The position numbers and the translations under genes were made by a program. Positions 10,819 through 22,610 of a stretch of DNA of 64,000 nt are shown here, one piece after another. Every line of letters starts with the position of its first letter. Within the stretch, counting starts at the first letter, position 1. This DNA is from Sepioteuthis lessoniana (lineage: Eukaryota; Mollusca; Cephalopoda; Myopsida; Loliginidae). The stretch is taken from NCBI GenBank assembly GCA_963585895.1, contig OY757917.1, forward strand, positions 104,968,656 to 105,032,655, in the 5' to 3' direction. The notes under the pieces are model-generated. The model was not told the DNA's origin, ran no database searches, and was given only the letters and a program-made list of their open reading frames with translations.

Positions 10819-12600
10819 TCATCATCATGACGTGCGGCTAGCACGGATATCCCTGACCCTCTCTCTCCACGTCTCCCTATCATTCATCGCCTTCAGCAGG
10901 TCTTCAGGGTTACATCCCGTATCATCACATAGCTGCTGTATGAATGTTCGAGCTGGTCGTCCTGCTTTTGATTGGCCATATGCGGGGGTCCACAGGAGCA
11001 CATCACTTACGATCTCGTCTTTGCCTCTCCAGCAGTGTTCGGCATGTCTGGTTCGTCTAGCTTGTGTAGTTTTCGTGATAGGTGGTAGGTGGCCGTACAG
11101 TTGGCGCCGTGTGGGGTGTTGCTGCACGGACCTGTTCAATATTGCTCGCAATATTCTTGTATAATTGCCGTCGAGCTTCTCCAACTGTTTAGTCAGCGTC
11201 CAAGTAGTGCATCCATACAGCAGTACCGACGCCTGGAAGAAACTGCGTTTCATTTTATCGGTCAGGTTTGATTTCCATATGATCGAAAGCCTATCGATAG
11301 CTGTCCATGCCTTCGTTAGCCGTGTGTCGATGTCTTTTTCGGTTGATGAGACGCTGCTTCCTAGGTAGCTGAATTTGTCAACCAGTTTCAGGGAGGTTCC
11401 GTCTAGTGTGGAGATGTCGCCTTTCTGATTAAAGCGCATAAATTCAGTTTTGTGTGCATTGACACGGAGTCCAATGCATGCAGCGGCTCGTTCCAAACTA
11501 TGCAGTAGTGTTTTAGCTTGGTTGGGTGTATTGGCCAGTAGCGCTATGTCGTCGGCGTAGTCGGTGTCGGTGATTGTTTTAGCGGGGTACCTTCTGCTTC
11601 TTTTCTTTGTCAGCTCAAAGCTGTTTTCCCAATGTTATCGATCGATGTCCTAAGTACGTAGTCTAGACAGATGATAAAGAGTTATGGAGCTAGCGTGTCC
11701 CCTTATAGTACTCCTGCTACAATGTCGAAGTAATCTGTGTCTCCATCCGGTGAACGCACTTTCACTTTGGTGTTTCTGTAGAGAATCATTATTGCTGCTA
11801 CGGTTTCTTCTGGTAGGCCGTATGCTAGTAGTATTTGTTCCATCTTCCCTCTGTGAATGGAATCGAAGGCCTTGGTAAAATCGACAAATAGTAATGTCGC
11901 CTGTAGGTTTTTTGCCCTCACGCCTTCTAGGATTCTACGAATGGTCAATATTTGTGAGGTCGTGGACCTGTTTCTTCTGAAGCCATTTTGGTTTTTCCTC
12001 AGGATTTTGTCGATTTGGGGTACTATGCGATTTCGTAGTAGGGCATTGTAGATTTTGGCTGCTATGGATGTGAGTGTTATACCTCTATAGTTCTTGGCTA
12101 ATCCGAGGTCACCCTTTTTAGGGAAGGGGAGGATGCATCCCTTCGACCATCTGTCTGTCGGATTTTGGTTATAAACTGCGTTGCAGTGTCGGAGCAGTGT
12201 GTCATCGAATTGTCTCGTCTTCCACATCTCGGGGGGAGTCTCGTCAAGCCCTGCAGCTTTTCTATTTTTAATTTTTCTAAGAACCGAGTTGAGTTCTTCT
12301 TTAGTGAACAGCCCTAGTTTAATGTCTAATTGCTTACTGATAATTCTGGTGATCGGTTCCTGCGTAATGTTCGGAGGGTTAGCAAGTAGATTTTCAAAAT
12401 GTTGTTTCCACAGTTTAATTCTTTCTTGTTGGTTTGCCGCTGTCAGTTTTGCTTTGGCTGTGCTTTTCCTTCCACTCACTTCGTTTATTGTTTGCCAGGC
12501 TATCCTAGATTGCCTATCCTCCAGCGAGTCTCTAAACTTTTCAATATTTTGGAATTTGTTGAAGGAAAACAGTTTAAGTTTGACGAGTTTCAATGTTCAG
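10819..12600 (-). mobile_element. LINE-R (RTE-like), best copy, 5' truncated, two main open segments
   Basis: Non-LTR retrotransposon reverse transcriptase on the minus strand. The first open stretch (12593 to 11703, 296 codons) carries 'LGLAKNYRGITLTSIAAKIY', 'NQNGFRRNRSTTSQI' and motif A 'LFVDFTKAFDSIHR' with the first catalytic Asp. After a frame break the motif C box 'DYADD' is visible near 11548-11562. The second stretch (11496 to 10825, 223 codons) carries the thumb and C-terminal part: 'DKFSYLGSSVSS', 'LLYGCTTWTLTK', 'PPITKTTQARRTRHAEHCWR', 'AGRPARTFIQQLCDDTGC'. The upstream endonuclease domain is missing, so it is 5' truncated and dead. The 3' end is followed by a short ATG/TGA repeat (10820-10833), as in other copies. 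Clade assignment to RTE is from motif memory. Confidence 0.88.
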
Positions 12601-13600
12601 ATTTCTTTCTCTCTTTTTACGGGCGAGTGACCTTCCCGGAGTCTGCTGACTTCTGTCCAAAGACTCTGTTCTACTCTTTTTACAGAGACTTTCCCCCGGA
12701 GTTGGCTGAAAATCAGAATGTCTTTCTATGCTGACTTCTGTCCCAAAAACTCAAGATTCTTTTCCAAATTTCTCTAGCGGAAAAAATGGCATTTTGGCGC
12801 TAAGGGTCTATGGGCCAATCATTTGACTTTTTCCTTCTCGCATTATTCCATCCAGTTACGATATCTGAGTGACCTGGATTCCTTTCTTTGTTCAACAGGC
12901 TGCAAGTCATTTTATCATTTTAACGGTCAGTCTTAGCGCCTGTTGATTCAAACACAGAAGAGTCGGAGATTTGACCTCCCCTTCCCTCTCTCTGTAGCAT
13001 ACCACGTAACACAGGCAATACTACTTGTGACATAGTTTTAATTTAATAGACTGGACGTAAGCTGATAAAACGATAGATAATTAAGTTCGGAAACCAATAA
13101 CCTGCCACAGAATCAATGACCAATAGAGGATATAGAACATCTTTACAGCATGTGAGAAATTGCTTAATGAGGGCTAATCTAACTAAAATTGATCTTCAAA
13201 ACATCCATTTTAGGATTACTGGAATATTTAGACATTACATCAGATCAAAATGCAACATTTAATAAATTCATACACGAAGCAAAAGAAAAATTATTCAGTC
13301 TGTAAAGCAAGCAATAAACTGCTTCACAACGCCACCTCACGCCAAAAGAAATATATGTATAAAAGTTAAATAATTGAGGCAGCAAAAACAAAGAAGATAA
13401 AAAGCATAAGAACTAAATCAATTAAAAATCCTTGGGAACAAAAAAAAAACGCACCTAGACAATAGGCACAAAGAAGTAGAAAAGCTGATATAGCAAAAGT
13501 AAAACTAATCGATGACTGAAAAATGCTAGGATGAAGGTAGAGACAGAGGGATAAATGATAGTAGCATATGACTAGTGTCTACCAACTAGAAACTATCAGG
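12600..13600. other. No recognisable feature
   Basis: About 12610-13020 is somewhat GC-richer, with 'CGGAGTCTGCTGACTTCTG'-type near-repeats inside 12630-12745. After that the sequence is AT-rich. I see no gene, and no match to other repeats in the window. Confidence 0.4.
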
Positions 13601-15360
13601 CAAACATTATAAAAAATGGATTAAACCTATTAGAATTCTCTGGGATTTTTCTATCCAATCGGAAAGGAAAATGAAGAGCAATAGGTAGGATATAGGAGTT
13701 AAGGATTTAAAAAAGGGTCTTCTAATTGATATTCAAGAGAAAATAACTTATCAGCTAAAGGATTTAATAAAAACAAATAAATACAAACACCTGGAATAGT
13801 AATTGAATAAGAGTAGCAAGGTGCCAGTAAGAGTGTTAATCAAGGGTATGATCAAGAAAGGCATTGATAAACACATCAACACGATAACTAACAGTTTTAG
13901 TAGAAATGGAATACGAAAAATTGTACTTAGCGGAACGGCTCATCACTTTAGGAGAGTACTATCAATGTGCCCGAAAAATATCACCCAAAATAGGCAGCCA
14001 AAAACATAAATGAATTGATTATATATAATTATTAACCCTAGATCTTTAGTAAAGTCCAGGGGAAGAATTATGAAAAACCTAAAAGCAAACAAGGAAATAA
14101 AGAAAAGATGGTGGAAGAGGACTCGCCAGCATAGAAGACTGTGTGGATGAATTAATAGGAGACTAAATTTAAAAGAATAAAGACAGACTAATTACAGTGG
14201 GGGGGGGGCAGTAATAGTACTGACAACATATGGACAAATATAATAACAGCTGGAAACAGAATTAGGAAGAAAACAACTGTATGGGTATTTAAAACGACGA
14301 ACAAGCGGAATCTAAATCGAGAAGATCTCTACATAGTTACGGAAGGGAAACCTAAACAGAGAAAGGAAATCTCTTCTAATAGCAGCACCAAACAACGCCA
14401 TAAGGATACATTTTTTTAAAGCGAATATAAATAAGATTCAACAAAACAGCAAACAACGCTTATGTATTGATAGAGATGAAATAATTAATTACAAAAAGCA
14501 AAAAGATTATAAGACTAGACATGACTGTGTGGGGAAGGTGGTCCACTGTGAATTGTGTTAAACATTTCAATTTTGACCATATGAATAAATGATTCATGAA
14601 TAATACAGAACCTGTCTTGGAGAATTAGACGTATACAATTTTCTGAAATTTTAAGATACCAACAGATCATCCAATTCCGACGAGAAGACAAGGTCTTATG
14701 ATGATTAACAAAAAAAGAGAATCTGTCGTGACTTTTCCTTACCAGATGATGACTAAAAAAGAAACAATTACCTGGACCATATCAGAAAACTGAAAAGGCT
14801 TTGAAAAATGAGGTAATGGCGGTACCAATTGAAATTAGTGCGCTAAAAATGGTCCCAAAAGGCTTAGTAAAGGGTCTGGAAAAGCTGGAAATTAGATGAG
14901 GAGCCGAGACTATCCAAACTGCAGCAATTTTTACGAATGGCCAAAATAATGAAAAGAGACCTGCAGACCTGAGGAGACTTGCTATCACTCAGAAATCAGG
15001 GAAAGATTTCCGGCGTTTGTTGGTATGAAAAATTCAAGAGGAATAATAATAACAATGATCATTGTGAACTTTGTCGTTCCGGCTGTCCACAGAGTAAAAT
15101 TGAAAGAAAGTGAAAAGAAGGATACGTACCTCGAACCTGCAAGGGAATTGAAAATTCTTTGGAACATGAAAGTGACGGTCACCAAAGGATTGATAAAAAG
15201 ACCGGAGGACTTGAAATTGATAGGACGAATGGAGATTATCCAAACTACTACATTATTAAGATTCGCTAAAATACTGAGAAAAGTCCTGGAGACATGAGGA
15301 GACTTGTTACTCAAATTCCAGAGAAAAACCATCAGCTAACGCTAATCTGAAAAACTCTCA
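13600..15360 (+). mobile_element. LINE-N (R2-like) 3' half, decayed, with a duplicated 3' end
   Basis: Reading frames contain pieces of the C-terminal half: 'YLKRRTSGI' near 14285, a zinc-knuckle region near 14440-14540 ('RHDCVGKVVHCEL'-like), 'TDHPIPT'-like text near 14665, and 'VVPAVHRVKLKESEKKDTYL' at 15073-15132. After these come 'ARELKILWNMKVTV' and 'RMEIIQTTTLLRFAKILRKV' (15226-15285). The last two correspond to the part after the restriction-like endonuclease motif of R2-like LINEs. The terminal segment occurs twice: a first diverged copy at about 14860-15000 and a second at 15060-15360. Many stops and frameshifts. Confidence 0.65.
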
Positions 15361-15384
15361 AGAAGTAAATATTATGATTATCAT

Positions 15385-15670
15385 GTTTACCAACCCCTCC
15401 GCTCGAGCAGGATTTGACACAAGATCAATTTTTAAGCGAAGTTTAACGGGTTTGAATTCAAAGTTTTCCTTCTCTTAGACTAGTTGCCTCACCAAGGCGA
15501 AAGAACCCTCTCTGCCCTACAATTTACCCATAGCTGGAGGGAGAATATTTGGATTCATACTTTTCCCAAGGGTATTAGTGCTATGTGAAATGCAATCAGT
15601 CTTGTCCAGGGTTTGAACTCGTCTCACCTAGTCCATTTCCTACGACGATAACCATTACAAACCGGGCACC
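15385..15670 (-). mobile_element. SINE-C copy (near full length)
   Basis: Read on the minus strand: a tRNA-like head with A-box region 'TAATGGTTATCGTCGTAGG' and B box 'GAGTTCAAACCC'. The central block follows, with 'ACCCTTGGGAAAAGTATGAA' and 'CCCTCCAGCTATGGGTAAAT', then the right part 'CCTTGGTGAGGCAACTAGTC' and the end 'GAGCGGAGGGGTTGGTAAAC'. About 285 bp, as in other copies. Confidence 0.85.
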
Positions 15671-15689
15671 ACCAAATATTATGAGTATA

Positions 15690-15922
15690 ATTAGTTGGCG
15701 ACCTTAGTCGAGAGTAACCTGTAGGCTCACTTTTCAATAGCTACTACACCGAGGTGTAAGGGAGGGTGCTAGTCCATTCCCTGGATCGCTCCACTTTAGT
15801 CTAGATCTTTACCTTTTCGTGCTGAGTGCTAAGAAAGTCGGCATCAAGTACCATTTTTGAGTCTTTCGTATGACTCGACTTGGGATTGAACCCCGGTCTT
15901 CCGGACCATTCATTGGCGAAAT
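15690..15922 (-). mobile_element. SINE-F copy
   Basis: Minus-strand tRNA-like head ending in B box 'GGGTTCAATCCC'. Then 'AAAATGGTACTTGATGCCGA', the hairpin-like 'ACACCTCGGTGTAGTAGCTA' and 'TTGAAAAGTGAGCC', ending at 'GGTCGCCAAC'. A second tRNA-SINE next to SINE-C. Confidence 0.75.
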
Positions 15923-15989
15923 ACACAAATTCTTAGATTTTATCTAAGTGCTGAATATGAAGGTAAGTTGTTGTTGGGTCACTTAGAAC

Positions 15990-16125
15990 GGTCCCTAAAG
16001 AGACTCAAGGAACTCGAAATCTATAGAAACATCTAGACCATATAGACTCCTGCATTGTGAAGAAGAGTCCTGGTGATCTGAATAATCTTGCTGTCGCTTA
16101 GACTCCAAAGAAAAGTTAAAAATGA
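15990..16125 (+). mobile_element. LINE-N 3' end fragment
   Basis: Short stretch corresponding to the end of the R2-like ORF: 'LKRLKELEI' near 16005-16025 and a 'RRVLVI...LLSLRLQRK'-like stretch near 16060-16110. It resembles the final segment of the copy ending at 15360. Confidence 0.5.
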
Positions 16126-16149
16126 AAATCTCATGAGCTTTCAGGTAAT

Positions 16150-16400
16150 GGAATTAACGGTTGCCACTCGCGTAAGCCAAGGCTCTTCGAATGAACCCGG
16201 TAGCCGTTAAGCGGATATATGCATTTAAATCCCCTTGCTCACGCAAGTTTCTTCGTGGCTGTACGGTTGAATCTACGGCTAGTATATAAGTCAGCCGTTT
16301 TTCCATCCTAGCTTTGAGAATCTTGCGTGTCAAGCCACACTGAAAAGTAGTGATACCACGAAACAGTCTGTCTCTGAATGAGTATATATTTCTTTGTGTG
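16150..16400 (+). mobile_element. Penelope-type fragment, copy 1, with decayed hammerhead
   Basis: Shares with the element at 22660-22990 the segment 'GCTCTTCGAATGAA' (about 16181) and the terminal ribozyme segment (16335-16377). The motif retains the 5' stem I strand CCACA, GAAA, and 'ACAGTCTGTC', but the conserved G of the CUGANGA box reads A, and stems I and II have mismatches. I infer it is inactive. The fragment runs into a GA-rich bridge and then directly into a truncated mariner-del. Confidence 0.6.
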
Positions 16401-16423
16401 AGAGAGAAAGAGAGAAAGAGAGA

Positions 16424-17188
16424 AGGTCCCATGGAAGTCCTCTTGTGTGAGCGTATCAATGACCTTCGTCACAGCCTCTTTCATCTCCTAAATTGTCTCA
16501 AGACGACAGAGTCTGAGCTTAGGGAATAACCAAAAGTCACAGGGAGCAAGGTCTGGACTGTAGGGAGACTGAGGAACTGTGTTGATGGCCATCTTGGTCA
16601 AATAGTCTTTGACAAGTTGTGGGCAGTTGCTTTGTTCTGCCGGAAATGCCACTGAATCAATTTGAAGAGTGCTGGCCTATTCCGACGGAATCTCTCCTGA
16701 ACACCCTTAAAAACTTAATATCATAACTCTAACCCTTTGGTCAATCAACTCTGGTGTATTGACTTCCTTACTCCTCCCACACCTCACATCATCCCTCATA
16801 GACTCCCTGCCGTCCTTGAATATCTTACGGTACTCAAAAACTGATAATCGATTCATGCAAGATGGTCCAAAAGCAGTTAGAAGCATTCCATACGTTTCTG
16901 TGGCATTTTTTCCCCAAGTTTGAAAAAAAAAAATTGTTGCATATCGTTCTTCTAAAGCGTTGTCACGTCCAGATTGCATTTTTGAAATTCACCAGCTGTG
17001 ACAATCAGATTTTAGTAGGGTGTATCCCAATTTCTGCTGTAGCTGTTCATTTGAAGCTGAAATCATAAAGATTGGTCAGGCATCTCATAAGATGTATAGC
17101 AATAACATAGTAAATTTTCATGAGTCTACGACAATTTTAAACGCCTGTAAAAAAAGTCTTGAAACTTATTAAAAGCCCCACGTATATA
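16424..17188 (-). mobile_element. mariner-del copy 2, 3' truncated
   Basis: Minus-strand transposase N-terminal half is readable from 16979: 'MQSGRDNALEERYATIFFF', then 'SCMNRLSVFEYRK' and 'CGRSKEVNTPELIDQ', after which the shared deletion junction follows (16720-16740). The C-terminal part is present, but the element stops inside it at 16424, so its 3' inverted repeat is missing. Confidence 0.8.
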
Positions 17189-17204
17189 TGTATATACATA
17201 GCAC

Positions 17205-17340
17205 CCATAACACGGGGTATAGGAGGGCTTATAGCTCTTCTAAATGTTTTAGTGGACGTAACAAGATGACTGGAGTTGGAACTCGCTTAACGCAATGTCA
17301 CAGTTAAACACATTTGGCACAACACTAGAGGGACTCCTCT
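17205..17340 (-). mobile_element. SINE-B head fragment
   Basis: The segment 'GACTGGAGTTGGAACTCGCT' is the antisense B-box region of SINE-B, followed by a decayed A-box end. The 3' half is missing. Confidence 0.45.
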
Positions 17341-17390
17341 TATTATTCATTTGTTCTCGTGATTGTCTATGTTCTTACATGAGTTTGGTT

Positions 17391-17628
17391 TGATCTGGCT
17401 TCTTTGTTTAATAGAATAGCAACCTTTGTAGGTTATATAATGACATAGCTATTCTCCTAGAAGAACAGTAGTGGTACTATTTGACCCATAGCTGGGAGGA
17501 TAACGGTTCTTACCTTTCCTAAGGGTATTTGCCTTAAAGTGAACGTAATAGCGCGACTGGAGTACGAACTCGCTTACTACGATTCCGCAGTCCATCGGTT
17601 TAACTATTACACCACGAGGACACCCCTG
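17391..17628 (-). mobile_element. SINE-B copy (full length)
   Basis: Minus-strand head 'CGTGGTGTAATAGTTAAACC' (A box), B box 'GAGTTCGTACTCC'. Central block with 'ACCCTTAGGAAAGGTAAGAA' and 'CTCCCAGCTATGGGTCAAAT', then the tail with 'TATATAACCTACAAAGGTTG'. About 235 bp. Confidence 0.85.
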
Positions 17629-17721
17629 TCTTACATGAGTGTGCATGTGTGTAGGAATATACAGTAGTATGAGCGTGTACGTTTGCATTTGATTAAGAGT
17701 GTGTATAGTTGTGTTTCCGTT

Positions 17722-17985
17722 TGTTTTAGTTTTATGGCATATTAACCTTTGTAGGTTATTTAATCCTAAATACATTTATATCCATATAAACAAGTACATT
17801 TCAAGCAATTCATTTTAGGATAAGTAAAAAGCTGAGTTCTATTTCCCCAATAGATTGAACCCTACCAGCTGCAACCACTCCAGGCCTGAGTGGACACGGA
17901 TGGGATGGCAATATGGGGATACTCCGCATTTCTCAAAGCTCAAGATTTACTGGAGCCTCACCATCAAATTGTTTATTTGTAATAT
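17722..17985 (-). mobile_element. Rep-A copy, internally shortened
   Basis: Has the tail ('TTTATGGCATATTAACC' on +), one or two internal motif units and the body up to 'CTGGAGCCTCACCATCAAAT'. The far end is missing. Confidence 0.65.
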
Positions 17986-18079
17986 AATTGCAGGAGGAAT
18001 TTTGTTTTGTATATCTTGCCTTTCGGTTTAGTTAGGATGAGAACCTTTCGGCTCAGTGCATGGGTTAGTTTGGTACAAA

Positions 18080-18420
18080 CATGAGCAAAGGTGTTCACGC
18101 TCGCAGGGGGAGGATGCGTCATTCACAGATGTCAAAATGAAACCTGAGATAGGAAATGGACCAGGGGTGTGAATGACGTCATGCACCAGAAGCGTGGGCT
18201 GAGGATTTGGGGGATTTGAGAAAAAGCAGTGAGTTGGGTTCCTGCTTTCGAACGAGAGAGTCGAGATTCAGACCTGGGCGAGGCCAGACGACTTTGTGCG
18301 CTACGGGCTCGCGTGTTGGTTGGGTTGAGAGCTGTCGATGTAAAAGCAGTCAGCATAGAAAGATTGTGTCTCTCTCTCCTCATGTCGAAAAACCTTTAAA
18401 CTCAAAAAGGTGAATAAAAG
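18080..18420. other. GC-richer block of unknown origin
   Basis: Base composition stands out from the surroundings, with CpG-containing sequence about 18230-18340 and an AATAAA signal at 18411-18416. No protein frame I recognise. It could be an old repeat end or a host regulatory or untranslated segment. I found no second copy in the window. Confidence 0.3.
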
Positions 18421-18535
18421 TTTCGTACCTGAACCAATTTCGTGTTTTCGGATTCCTATATATGTTTATGAACATTTTAAGAACATTATGTCTATCTCAC
18501 ATATCCGTATCATGGGTATGCTACATATTGTCTCA

Positions 18536-18616
18536 TCCAGCACGTACGTTGAGGGTGTCTTACCCTTCTGCAGAGATGCAGTTGTTTTTTTCTTCAGCCC
18601 TAGCCGACTGGGCCAT
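18536..18616 (-). mobile_element. Rep-A 5'-end fragment
   Basis: Matches the end of Rep-A: 'CTTACCCTTCTGCAGAGATG' followed by 'CCTAGCCGACTGGGCCA' on the + strand. Confidence 0.55.
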
Positions 18617-19379
18617 TGTGTTTCTGTGTATGCTCATTCGTGCGTAGAGTTTCAATTTGGGTCTTATATACGTGTTTGGTATAATATCATGCAGACCCAT
18701 CAATATGCACGCTCAATTTACCAAAATGCATCAAACGCTGAGGCAAGCAGCGTTTCTATTTTACCAAATGTATAAGATATCAAACATGAACGAACGTATG
18801 CCACTTCTTTCAAATACAATATAAAGTTCATATTATATTCAGGGTAAAAAATTACACCAAATTTACCGCATTTTGTATTCATACCTTTTTTTTTACCTTA
18901 CTCATATATTAATATTTTCGGCACTTTTTTCTGTTATGTATTCAGCTACTTTTCAAGTTAAATTATAAATTGGATGCCTCCAGTCAGCAAAATTTCAATG
19001 TTGATGGATGCATTAGTGAAAAATAGCCGAGAGATGATTACTTTAAAGTTATGGTTTTATTACAAAGCAGGAAAGAAGAGAAATAACATTCGAACTCTAA
19101 CCAAAACGAAATCACTAAAATGCGAAACATACCTTTAGGCAAACGTAGAAATCTTACGGTTTACTTTAGACAAGCATGTTTGTAAATTTAACGAATAATA
19201 GATACATAGATAGGTAAAGAGATAAATCGCCTGCTGTGGTATGATGATTACCAAACCAATTTGCGATATGCACACCAATTTCTTGCTTTGTAACTGTCCA
19301 TGATTAGTTTTATAATTATTTCCCCTGTTTACATCCTCCGTTTTCTTTTATATATTTATTAGTGGGGAGAGACATAGAC

Positions 19380-19384
<5 letters not shown>

Positions 19385-19426
<42 letters not shown>
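19385..19426. repeat. (GA)n microsatellite
   Basis: Nearly pure GA run of about 40 bp. Confidence 0.95.
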
Positions 19427-19428
<2 letters not shown>

Positions 19429-19541
19429 CAAGCAGAGAAAGAGAAATAAATTCAGAAAATAGATGTACATATATATGAAATATATTTCATGTATATGGAT
19501 ATCTATTTCTCTCTCTCTCTCTTACTCTTTCTCTATTCACA

Positions 19542-19559
19542 TACACACACACACACACA

Positions 19560-19622
<63 letters not shown>
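19542..19622. repeat. (CA)n-(TA)n compound microsatellite
   Basis: ACAC run about 19542-19561, then TA repeats with one CATA break to about 19622. Confidence 0.95.
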
Positions 19623-19671
19623 AGCGTGTATAAATATGAACATTCTAAAAAAGGCTCAAGAACCATTTCTC

Positions 19672-19790
19672 TTTCGTTTTCTTTGTTTCAAATTTCGTGG
19701 GTTATTTGATGCCAAAAGCCCTCCGTGTAGAAGACCCGTAGTGGTGCTATTTAACCCATAGCAATGGGTTTAAGGGGATTCTTACCTTTT
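19672..19790 (-). mobile_element. SINE-B 3' part
   Basis: Tail and central block on + as 'CGTGGGTTATTTGATGCCAA' then 'TAACCCATAGC'. The head is absent; SINE-C begins directly after it. Confidence 0.5.
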
Positions 19791-19796
19791 CCAAAC

Positions 19797-20056
19797 ATAT
19801 TCATATTTACCAACCACTCCGCTTGAGCAGGATATGCCAAAAGGTCAATTTTTAAGCGATGTTTAACTGGTTTGAATTTAGAGTTTTCCTTCTCCTCAGT
19901 CTGTCCTACTATTTACCCATAGCTGGAGGGAGAATAATTGGAACCATACCTTTCCAAAGGGTATTAGTCCTATGTGAAATGCAATCACTCTCGTCCAGGA
20001 TTTGAACTCGTGTCGCCGTGTCCATTTCCTACGATGATAATCATTTCACCACGGGC
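19797..20056 (-). mobile_element. SINE-C copy
   Basis: On the minus strand: 'GGTGAAATGATTATCATCGT' head, B box 'GAGTTCAAATCC', central block and end 'GGAGTGGTTGGTAAATATG'. The 'CACCAAGGC' part near the right is shortened relative to other copies. Confidence 0.8.
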
Positions 20057-20084
20057 AACTTTCTCCAGCATATTAGACCGAAAG

Positions 20085-20175
20085 AATATGCAATTGAACG
20101 GCTGGATTTCGAACACGCTTACTACCATATTAAAATCCAGCACGTTAATCAATACGCAACTCGAACTCCCACCCA
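20085..20175 (-). mobile_element. SINE-B head fragment
   Basis: Contains 'GCTGGATTTCGAACACGCTT' (antisense B-box area) and a degenerate A-box end. Confidence 0.4.
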
Positions 20176-20547
20176 AGAAGTATCTGTGGTTAGTTAAATT
20201 TTCATGCATCTTTTAAACCATATATCACAATAGAGCTGTCTGAGATTGTAACAAGACCAACATAAAATTTTAAATACGAGCAAGTAATTCTTAAATAAAT
20301 GCTTTTAATTTGATTTTAATTTAAATTAATATAATTAGTTCTTAGTATAATTCTGTGCTACTGTGAATAGAGATTCAGTTTCTCTCTTCAAATCTCCCCA
20401 AGGTACTTGAAAGCATATAATTGCTTAGAAATGCCAGACTTTACAATTGAATAATACAGGGGTTGACATGCCGTAAAAACAACCCAACCAACCAAGAAAT
20501 AATCGGTTTTCATCTTTATTTGTTCGGATATGGGTACATATCAATAT

Positions 20548-21300
20548 GGCCCAGTCGGCTAGGGCTGCAGTATAAACCGTATGCATCTCTTCAGAGGAGT
20601 AAGACTTCCCCAACAAGAACATTGATATGAAATTAAGCTATCTGATAGTGACACATCAGTAACGCTTGAGCTTTGGAGAATACAGAGTAACCTTTCATTG
20701 CTATCGATTCCAAGTTCAATCTGGCCGAGAATTGTTATACCTGATAGGGTCCTACCTATGGATCAAATAGAACTGTTTGACGTTTAAACTGGTACTTTAA
20801 CATTTACACTGGTGGCAAACAAACATCTTATGCTAAACTGAAGTGCTTGGGATAGAACTATTTGATCACTCAATTGTGTGTAAACAAATGACTGATGTTT
20901 AACTGAATTGCTATTGATACATAGCAATACTTGGAACCATTTAACTTTGTTGACTTATGCTAAACTGAATTGTTTGAAATAAAACCGTTTGATTTTTTAT
21001 CTGTGAGTAAAAAATGTTAGATGTTTAATTGAATTATTTTTGATACATAGAAGTATTTAAAATATTTAACTGTGTACCAACACATGGTTGATAGTTATTA
21101 GAAATATTCGTTTTAAATTGAAATAAGGGAAACTATTTTATTGTGAACAAAAACTGAACTCATCTCATTTAAAAGTGTTATCTACAAAATGAGTTTAGAA
21201 ATCACAAATTTAACATAAAAAAGATTTCGTATTAAATATCTAACTATAGTTGATATGCCATAAAACCAAACCAACCAACCAACCAACCAAACAAACAAAC
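20548..21300 (+). mobile_element. Rep-A copy in forward orientation, long
   Basis: Starts with 'GCCCAGTCGGCTAGGGCTGC'. The body follows with 'ACCTGATAGGGTCCTACCTA', then at least five degenerate units containing variants of 'CTGAATTGTTTGAAATAAAA'. It ends at 'GTTGATATGCCATAAAACC' followed by (AACC)n/(AAAC)n at 21270-21308. The AACC run at the true 3' end matches that of LINE-I. Confidence 0.8.
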
Positions 21301-21332
21301 AAACAAACATAAATAAACATATTGGGACATGC

Positions 21333-21960
21333 ATATCATCATTCTCATCATCATCATCATGTCACGCCGCCAGCACGGATAACCCAAACCCTCTCTCGCC
21401 ACTCCTCCCTATCGTTCATCGCTTCTAGCAAGTCCTCAGGGCTATATCCTGTATCCTCGCAGAGTTGCTGTATGTAGTTTCGAGCTGGTCACCCTATTTT
21501 GGTTTGGCCATGTGCGAGGGTCCATACGAGAACATCACTTATGAGCTCATCCCTGCTTCTCCAGCAGTGTCCTGCATGTCTGGCTCGTCTAACTTGGATA
21601 GTTTTCATGATGAGTGGTAGGTGGCCATATAGCTACTGCTTTGTGGGGTGTTGCCCCCAGGATTTGTTCAAAATTGCTTGCAGCATTTTTGTGTAGTTGC
21701 CGTCAAGCTTTTTCTCCATCCGCTTAGTTAGCGTTCATGTAGTGCATCCATATAGCAGGATCGACACGACCGCTGCTTGGAAGAAATGCATTTCATTTTA
21801 TCGGTCAGGTCTGACTTCCATATGACCGATAGCCTATCGGTAACTGTCAAGGCATTGGTTAGTCGGGTGTCGGTTTCTATTTCGGTTGATGAGACACTGC
21901 TTCCTAGGTAGGTGAACTTGTCTACTAGTTGCGGAGAGCTACCGCTTAATACATATAAAC
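21333..21960 (-). mobile_element. LINE-R 3' end copy
   Basis: Minus-strand protein blocks: 'SPQLVDKFTYLGSSVSSTEI' (about 21935-21875), 'TDRLSVIWKSDLTDKMK' and 'RTRHAGHCW'-type sequence near 21560. It ends in a TGA/ATG microsatellite on the minus strand (21337-21360). Frameshifted and truncated. Confidence 0.8.
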
Positions 21961-22609
21961 TACTCTTTAAGCGTATATGTTTGCACACACGCACCTAATC
22001 ATATAAGTAGATTCAGCAATATGTATAGAATATATAAAATATAATATAAAACATGTAAAACCCAAATTCGTTTTGTTACAAATTAAAGAATAGAAGAGGT
22101 TTAGCTTTGTTTAACAATACAAAAAACTGATGTGCACATTTGTCGCTTTTGGCGTCATGTTCTTCACTGTAGCTGTTCATAAAAGCTATCTGCTATTTTT
22201 TTTTAAATATCTGTTAAGCAATGTTTATATGCTGCGTTAGTCTTGACAGCTTCGAGGATTTTAAGAAATTCTAGGTCAGGCTTTTGTGAGGAGGGTTAAA
22301 ACTCCATGCCTTTTTTGGAGGCAGCATTGTAAACACTTTGAAAGGATAACCCTCTTGGTGCGAAATCGACAAAAAGAAAGTACTTTATATCATTCGAAAA
22401 AAAAAAAAAAGATAAAAACTTGAAATCGTTGAACCACCTATTTTGACGTCTTCATTCACATGCTAGAGTAATGAGGCACCCTCTTTGGAATGATATTTAA
22501 ATAAACATCAAAACAAGAAAATTGCAAAGGAAAAGGCTGTTGCTCATTTGGTTTTATCGATAGATTATATGATCTGGACGAGTGTAAAAATAAAATTAAT
22601 GCAGAGACA

Positions 22610-22610
<1 letters not shown>

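Noticed and set aside
18080-18420. Possible solo long terminal repeat (GC-rich, AATAAA)
   Set aside because: No defined ends, no target duplication and no second copy seen; insufficient to call.
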